This document shows positions 12,001-21,000 of a stretch of DNA of 64,000 nt, in pieces (within the stretch, counting starts at the first letter, position 1; each line of letters starts with the position of its first letter). Made by a program: the position numbers and the translations under genes. The stretch lies in NCBI RefSeq assembly GCF_000764305.2, contig NW_025945881.1, positions 372,001 to 436,000 of the forward strand, in the 5' to 3' direction. This DNA comes from Hyalella azteca (lineage: Eukaryota; Arthropoda; Malacostraca; Amphipoda; Hyalellidae). The notes under the pieces were generated by a model that searched no databases, was not told where the DNA came from, and worked only from the letters and a program-made list of their open reading frames with translations.

Positions 12001-15000
12001 GCCGTCAATGATGGGCTGATGAACTTACGATCTCTTAACTTTTTTTGAAAGTATGGGCCCTGGGCCGGATCCTTCACAGTCACCAATAGAGGTCTGCAGG
12101 CGTTAGCAGCAGCATTCTTGAAGCGCAGCCTCTAGCACGATGCAATATCATCCGGTGTGCTTAGTACTTTACTACAACAGTCTGCCACATACTTAATGTC
12201 GGCATCACTCGTTCGTTCGTCTCAGATGCGGTACTTTCGGGAATGCCGAACCATACAAGGTTGCACTTCCTACATTCTCTGTCCAGTAATTCGCGAGAGT
12301 TTTCGCTAGCAACCTCGGCTGTGACAACGTTGTGATTCTTCAATTCCATCTTTTTCAAATTTTCCACATTTTTCTGTTGAGTTCTCTCTTCGAGCAGCTC
12401 TTGGCGCAATTAACGAGCTCAGTTCATTACTCAAAGAGCCAACTATATAAATTGCTCAACTTGCTCATCTCTTTCCGGTAATTGTTCTTCATTTCAGCTC
12501 GAAATGCTGCGAACAGAGCGAACCACTTCTCTTCCATCTGCTCCTCGCTTTTTCTGGCGCTGAGAGTCGGTTTCTCGCAGTCATTACAGAACCAGTAAAA
12601 GGACTCTGTTTTCTGTAGGAAAAAATATTATTCAGAGCTCAGCTTTGCGCAACTGATGCAAATGAAATCCTCGCAGTGTTCACAGATGATCATCTGATCA
12701 TCTTTTCTCAACGAGGTCTCTTTGCAGAACTTGTAAGCATCTTTAACTACGCATTTCGATCTCCTGTTCGATTTTTTGGTGCATTTTGTTCCGAAAAACC
12801 GCATTCCTTCTTAACAATCTTGTTACTTTCTTCCCAGCCATCGAAATATCTTCTTTCTTAATTGTTTAATGATTTCCGGGTTCCTTCAATGAGATATGAT
12901 CACAGTAATAAATCACCTGTGATCATGTCACCTGTGATCATGTATCACAGCAATAAATCACCTGATACTATAAATCGCCGGAAACAAGCCTGTAAAACAT
13001 GGAACTATCTTACCTCTGTTCCATTAAAAATTAAAAGAAGTATCCAGAGTTCATTTAAGGACATAAACCCATGATGATGCTTCCCCAAGGTGGTGGAAGC
13101 ATCACACCACAACATTTTAGAAGAAAGAATATTGTGATGATCGAGTACATAACTCGGACTCGGTCGTACCTCGAAGTAAGGGCCATAGATCTGTCCGTCG
13201 ATCCACGTCAATTTATAGTCCGTCTGGCTGACGAACTCCTCATCCGTGCGGAACGGCAGTTTGATCTGCCGAGATATAGTGCGACTATAAGAACGTCAAA
13301 AACAAATGTTTAGTTGGAAGTAAAGATGAAATTTCGAAATTACAAAATCAAAGTTCAAAAGTAATATTTTGCAACGATTAAGAAACAGAATGGATCGCGT
13401 TAGCGATCGACCATAATTTGATGAAACCAGCACTGTTTCGCCCAGATCTGAACCACTCACTGTGCCTCGATTATTATCGATTCTATCTTGGCGACAAGAC
13501 TTGTCATAATGCTCATCAGTTAGTTTCACCGTCACAATCTGCCTTGTTCCGATTACCAGTCTCCTCTTGACGATAAAACATATATCTTGACAAACTTGAT
13601 TCGTCGACGATCACACTTTTTACGCTTTATCTAGAAGCCAACCTTGTGACTGCAAACCTCATTTCGATAACCGACTGCGTCATGACAACATAACACCCAA
13701 GTCATCATGCCACGTCTTTGCTTGAAGACCAGACTTCTCTTGAAAATATTGATTGTCACGTTGACCAACCTTATCGTTGATGAGGATGGCGCTGAGGTTA
13801 CACTTGTACATGGCACCGATCATGAAGCTCACGAGGAGCCAGAAGGCACCAAGCGTTCGGCCCGCCTTCCAGCCCGGCGAGTGTTTCGAATCTGGTACGA
13901 TTTAAAGCTATAAATACTGTGCTTAATCCCATGTACATTTTTTTATTTACTAGCATAGTCCACCCCTGAATATTCAAATTCGGAGTAATTATCAGAACAA
14001 TATAGGGATTCGTAGTACGTAAATCACCTTGTGACAAAAATATCTGCAGCGCCCACACGAAGCCGAGAGAGCCAATTTCAGTATTCGACACGGAACCCTG
14101 GCGACCCGTGGGATGGCCATCGCGTGCTCTGCACAAACTCTTGATAAGAGAAATTCAACGTAAACATCGAAGTAACTTTGAATATCTGGGGCCATACTTT
14201 CAAAAAAAGTTAAGAAATCTTAAGTTCATTAGCCAATCATTGACGGCTTTTCAAGCAAAATCCACCAATCATAGACAAGAAAATAGTGCGTAATCACTTA
14301 CGTTTACTTAGCGAGTTTTGAAAGTATGGCCCCACGTGTGCTTTTGCGAATCCGAAAATCGGAGTAAAGAACCAGAAAGCCAACCAAAGTTACGCTTGGT
14401 ATATTTATCTTGGAGCTTTACGTTACTTATTGGTCAAAAATGAATTAGGTTACGAAGTAAACGTAAGCAGACAAAAGTAAACTACAGAGTAAACAGAGGC
14501 CGTACCATCTAATATAGTTACGTGTTCGTAACCGTCAGCTAATCAAAGACGGCTTTTCAAGCTTAATCCACCAATCAAAGAAGAGAAATCGGTCGCTTCG
14601 TAAACTTAGGCCAATTTGTGTACTGAGGCGAGTTTTGATAGTACAACCCCTGAACTTGGGATACCGTAAATGCACCGAGTTTCAAGTCTCGACGAAGTTA
14701 GGAGCAAACTCACAGAAAGCTGGAAACAGCAAGCCCCAGCAACCCAGCCACCACTCCGACAATCAGCACCGACAGCAGCACGCAAACCCAAACCTTCAGA
14801 TAACACTTTTATGTGAAAAGAATGTAAAGATTTTAGCGATAGTTTATTCATGTACTAATTTATTTCATTAATACAGTGCAACTATTTTTGAATTATATAA
14901 ATTGTTCACCATATGCTGCAATATCCAGGAATCGTCATTTGTTGATTAATGAATAGTAATTATTCTCATAACAGAGGTTCCTGATACTTTCGGGTTATCT

Positions 15001-18000
15001 TACATAAATTTAGTCTTTTTTTTCACGGTACGATGAATTGAAACTGATCAAAATTGTGTATTTGTTTTGAATCAAAGGTTGACCAACTTTTTTACTGAAA
15101 TTTGTCGTTAGAAACCTTAAAATCAATACTTCAGTTCGTGTGATGTAAATTTTTAATTTGAATCTTGATCATGGCAAACGGGTTGTATTCAAATCCTTAA
15201 TGTTGACAAGCAGAATGTCATTTAGTACCCAAATATTTTCTCGATTAAATTTCAATAAATCGTTCCGAAAAAATTGATATTAAATGTTCAATTCGCAATC
15301 TGAGCTCCCAATGTTTGCCTACATAATATTATGCTCATTAGAAAACTTGCCTCCTTAAATAAGAATTTGTTGACAATTTATTTCTGTTCCTGTGTGGAGT
15401 TTGTTATGAATTTTTGTTATATATAAAAATAACTTGAAACATTATAGCGTTTTCTTGGTACGAAATAGTAGAAATCGCCACAATGGGTTGAAAGCAATGA
15501 TTATGACGTTCATATTTCAATAATGTTACTCCATAATCAAGCAATGAAGTAAGTTTTCTGTTTTTATCCAGATTTTATCCCAAAAAGTAGATTGCCTTTT
15601 TTCGCAGAAATGTGACCTAGTTTAATATTATGTACAAATATCGATATAATTAGACTAGTTTGAATTCACAAATATTGATAAAAAACTACAATGAGATAGC
15701 ATAAATCTGTACAGAGTGGAGTAAGCTTTTTTAAAAGCCATATTGGCCTTTAGCCTGTTTTTCTGATCAGAATTTGTACAGCTACGGGTCTCGAACCTTG
15801 CATCTCGATGTTTCAATGTTGGTGATCGTAACCATTCGCTCACGCACAGCCGGGCTCACCTTCATTTTCTATGAATCAAAAGAAGTGCATGTAATTTGTT
15901 TTCTTATGCTTACCTCGAACATGAATGGCTTTGTAAATATGAGGACGTCAGGCTGGATGCTCGTGATGCGGCGGTAGAGATAGTTGCTATTAATCTTCCA
16001 CAAGTTCGGGGCGTAGTCCAGTACTTCCGACCTGATGAGGTACACTGATACTGGCCCGAGCATCATGTCAACTTCCTGCGCTCAGAAAAACTCAGAAGTT
16101 TTATTAACTGTGGTTTTCCTGTGCCAATTTATTAACTGCCCGTTACAAAATTGCCTACATACAAGTCAGGCTAACATATATATATTCGATATATTGGCGC
16201 CTGGCAGCTTAATGAATCAGTGTCTGCAAGCAAGTTAAAATGTAAATGGACAGTATTAAGACCTTTCAACCATGACAAAGATTTATTAGTGCGCATATCG
16301 ACCGCGGTTGAGCTTGGTGATTCTATTCACAAATGATCTGCAATTCTTTGCACCGTGCATTTCCCCTACTCGGAAATAATTTAAGCCATTCAATAAGTAG
16401 AACTAGTGGAATAACTACTCATTCTATTTAGTGAAACTAGTTCTACTAATGAGTTAGAGCGAGTTTAAAAAATTGCAGATTTATTGCCAACGGAGATTAA
16501 ATCGAGTCGGGGATTACAAAATCTGAATTGTTCGGAATAACCGTGAGAAAACGGCTTGACCGGCGTTCTAGCTAGTGGCCGGCCGTTCCGTGAAGACTCA
16601 CCATTTCGCCGCTTTTTTAATGGGATACGGGTTTTTTGTGTTAAGTTAGAAATAAGTTAGCTTAGTGGCCAATGTTTACTAGCTCTTCAGCTATTTAGCT
16701 TTCTCACACCGAAAGTCACGATTAATATCACCAAAGAGGTGGACGGTCTCAGTTATCGAAAGTTCTCAAATCAAAAAGTGTTCTTCACCCCCAAGGGGCG
16801 CTAGGTCTCAATTGTCCAGCCCGCTGTAGCTGGCTCGAAAGAAGCAGCATATAAGCATCTCAAAGAGACGAAGTGACATAGCGGGACAGGTGAAAAACAA
16901 CACTCGAAAAGGAGGTCGCTTACACGGGACGGCGGCCGCCCGCACGAGAGAGACAGAGAAGGGAAATGTAAGTAATCCTACCTACATATTAACTTAACCC
17001 CAAAACTTAAGACCCGCAGTCAGACATCGGGAGCTCAGCGGTGGGGCGCTAATTGCCCTAGGAGCGCGAAATCCCATAGGACTTCTGACGAGCACAGACA
17101 CGCGTCAGAAGTCCCCCCTGAGAGGTGTCAAGTTGGAAATAACGGCAACAAGCTGTTCTTTTCACGTGACGGCCGGCTACTGAAATTACGGTAATACTGT
17201 TTAACGACGATTTTTCGAACAATGTAGATTGTTGAACATGAATGACAAATTCTATTACTCAGTCCCCCGAGAGTTTGGCAAATTCGAAACAGTTCACAAC
17301 TCGACCGCTCAACGAAAGAATAGGTTGGGTCGACGTCATCAACACAAGACGATGATACGGAACATCCTCCAGAAATAATGTCATGAATGTTGAAAGTTCA
17401 TCGATGAGACCCTCCAACTAAATACGCTAAGCTCGTAAAATATTGCACGCTGAAGTGCAATATTCAGTGATCATCAGCCATTATATGGTGATGTGCAATA
17501 TTTATTGATACCAGAGGCCGGAGAGTACCGAACATCATACGGTGATTTGCAATATTTACTGAGGCTAAAGTTTATAATCATGCAACATTGTATGATGTGC
17601 AATTCTAAGTGATTTCCACGTGCTGACATCACTCAAAATAGGACAGCCACCAGACCCTGCGCTGCACCATGCCCGTCGCCCCGTTGTAGGAGCCGTTCAC
17701 CTCGAGGCCCACGCTCAGGTCAGGTACGGTCACGAAGTAGTAGCTGCGACACAGGGAAGATTTTTGTGGCCTCTTAACAGATAAAATTTTAATTAACAAG
17801 AATTTTGTAATGAAGTTTAAACCAATTGTCGCAGGCTGCAGTATCAAGGTTATCTCACCGATATAATTGCAATTTTCGAGTCAATATTTAGTTATTTTGA
17901 TGTTTTGATATGATATTTGTATTTCTCATGTAAATTTACATTAAAATTATCTTTGTTAATATTATTTTTTCGAATAAGCTTTAATTAAATAAAGTTTTTC

Positions 18001-21000
18001 TTTTGTGTCGGATACTTTTTGCCCGACTGTACGAGTTATCTCACTTATCATCCCTCGAGGGATGTCTTACTATATTTTAGATACCTTCCATTCCCCACCT
18101 CAGGGTTGCTTTCCCACACTATATTTTAGACACCGTCTTCCACTCTATCTAGCGCTTTCACACTCCATATTTTAGACACCTGCTTCCACTCCCCACCTCC
18201 GGGGCCTTCTTCCCTGTTTTCATCTAGGGATATGATTTAGATATATATATTAATATGGGATACATTTTAATTGTGTAGCGACTTCCCGAACTCACCACCA
18301 TTTCAGAGCGTGCATAATTATCCTGAATACTTCGACGTGGGCGCCCGAGTACGGCTTCGTGTTCAGATTGACAAGCGCTTGTGGGGTCTGAATATAATTA
18401 TAATAAATATGATTATTGATGTAAGAAAGAGATATTGAATGAGAATAAGATTAATCCATTCATTTCTGTGTATAAAACAAAACCTGCGTAATTTTGACAA
18501 CTACATAAAGAGTGCACAAAGATGTCGTGAAAAATTTCTAACTGCTCCACTGTAAAATATGGTAATCAATAAAAATGAACAAAAAATATCCTAGAAATTA
18601 CTTAACTTATCGTACGGAAATGAATCACTGTTATCAATTATCCGTTGTTTACCTATATCGCACGACGTTCCAACGAAATAACAATTACAAATTATAATTT
18701 TTCCAACCGCGTCCCTTTCGGGCCAAAAAAATCACTTCACGTTCAAGTGATATTAGTTTATTATTATCTCATTAATTTCAAAAATAATTAAATTTTATAT
18801 TACATGTTTCCTCCGGTCTAGATAAGGTGTTAGTTTACGTGCAGGTAATATAAGCCATTGTGTGATTATTTTACGGATGTGAATCGCAAAATATTAATTA
18901 TTCAAGAAATTACCGGGAACACAGCGACGGAGATGCACCCCGGGGTGTCGCTGGGGGCCTCGAAGCTCTCCCCGGTGGGGGAGTGGGGGATTGTCCACGG
19001 CCTCATGAGGAATGGGGGGTTGGGGGACGTGGGGCCTGTTGAGAACAGCCAATCAGCATTGAAGGTTTTGACAACATATAATGTCCGGTTCACGAAGGGC
19101 TTAATTATTTCATTACTAATGAATTGCATGGCAAATGAAACTAGAAATCATGAACTGCATGGCTACTGAACTATACCTGTCTTCAATAGTGAGCTCCATT
19201 TCTACTGTACTTATAGTCTATACTGAACGTCATGTCTACTTCACTTATAGTCTATACTGAACGTCATGTCTACTGTACTTATAGTCTATACTGAACGTCA
19301 TGTCTACTGTGCTAATACTTCACTTAATTTTTTGTTTAATGTCATAAGCTTACACAAGATTTTGTTACTATGTTTCGTGTCTACCGAATTTTCTTCCTGT
19401 TATTAATTCCTGCTTACATCTTGTTACCTTCTCTACTTCAGAACTTCTAATGATCGACAAAAGAATTATCAACCCAACAACAAACTCGATTCCTGAAATG
19501 CATGCATCATGGCAGCTCATGTCTTTACAAAATTTTGTGTCATCATTACAATTTATATCATGTAAATTTTATAGCAAAATAGAATCGATATTCTAAACGG
19601 TTAAAACAAGAAGATGAATGACTACTGAAATAGGAAACAACTACTTATAAAATCTATCAAAAAAATTGTGCTGCCTCTGCCAATCTTTATTACATTTCAC
19701 GTACATATATGTCGAATCACCAATAGACAATTTCGACAGTTTCTGAATAAAAAGTTGGCGCGTATGTATGCCCCAAAATTAAAAAGAATGTCCACATCTT
19801 ACCAATTTGGTCTTCAACTGTCGGTAGAATCTGTGGCCGTAAATCTTAAGTTTTTGATCGGGCCAATAGCCTCGTTTGCGTGCGGGGACACGCAAGCGCG
19901 TTTATTTATACGGCTCAAAGCCAGACCTTTTTGCGACCGCATGTGATCGCCTCGCCTCATAGCAGAATTGCTGGAGTTTAGGTATTAAATTCTTCACTGA
20001 AATTCTCCAGCTGCAGCTCTTCAGATTGGCTTAAATATAGCTTTAAAGTCTAGTAATTTGGATATGAATGAAGTAACAAAATGAACAAACAACAATTATA
20101 TATCAGTCTGGTGAAGTTGTGTACTAATCAAATTACTTTGATGGCGGAATTAATAATTCAAACACGCTAAATAATTTTATTTTTACGAAGGAAGTAGATT
20201 CGAGCTTTGACTCTGAAACTAAATTTCTAGCAAAATGATGTAAGAGTTTAAATGAATTACATGCTTCAAAATTTTGAACACTAGTAATAAAATTGAAAGA
20301 TCCTATTCTGAAACTTCCTCTATAACTATAAACATTATTGTAATTATATAATATAAACTTCACTAGTCGCACCAGAAGATGCATAACTACTGTAAAAATA
20401 CACGCTCCATAACTTTAATCGTACGTGTTACAGAGGCAACGCAATTGAAGTTTTTACATAGCTCGACAGGATCACAAACTCACAGGGGTAACTCAGCAAA
20501 TATCCTGTAAAAAATTCAGCCAGCGATCACCGACTCGTACGTCAAAAATGCAAATAAGTGATGTTACTTGATCAGCGCGGGCTTCGCTTTTGCGAGACGC
20601 GCTGTTTGTTTTTTCAACAGTTGGTTGCTGGTGAATACAATATGAAGCCCAATGTCAAGCCTAAGTGGTGCAGTTAGCTTGTATTCGTGTTTTAAAGTGG
20701 TAATCTTTGACAGAGTTTTTTTTTATTATTCACAAATCTGAACTTTACCTCACACTGAACTTTTTGTAAATTTAACCGCTCCGAATGATTCCGATCGGGT
20801 TGCACGAAAATTTAATTTGAAAATGTTGCAAATTTCTTCCCCGCCTGAACTTTCAAGTGATACAAACATTTGGATTTATCCAACGAGCTATGACGTATTA
20901 TTTTTAAGAATTGTCAATATTAGAATAAATTACGATAATGCATTGTAAAATATCTTACCGACGGAATATGCAAATCATAAATATGAGTACGCTACAAGAA

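Larger units (their letters stand above)
8403..12850 (-). mobile_element. CR1-like non-LTR retrotransposon (LINE), decayed
   Basis: This near-full-length LINE sits in the IR intron between exons 10 and 9, in the same orientation as the gene. In element order: an ORF1 start near 12840, a PHD-type zinc finger near 12570-12690, ORF1 coiled/RRM-like sequence 12409-12161, endonuclease pieces about 11600-10686, reverse transcriptase 9830-9324, the C-terminal region 8985-8641, and a 3' tail ending in a (TAGTA)n-like stretch at 8408-8440. Stops and frameshifts separate all the pieces, so it is inactive. A MITE (11916-12060) and a 133-bp insert (11037-11169) interrupt it. Confidence 0.85.
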
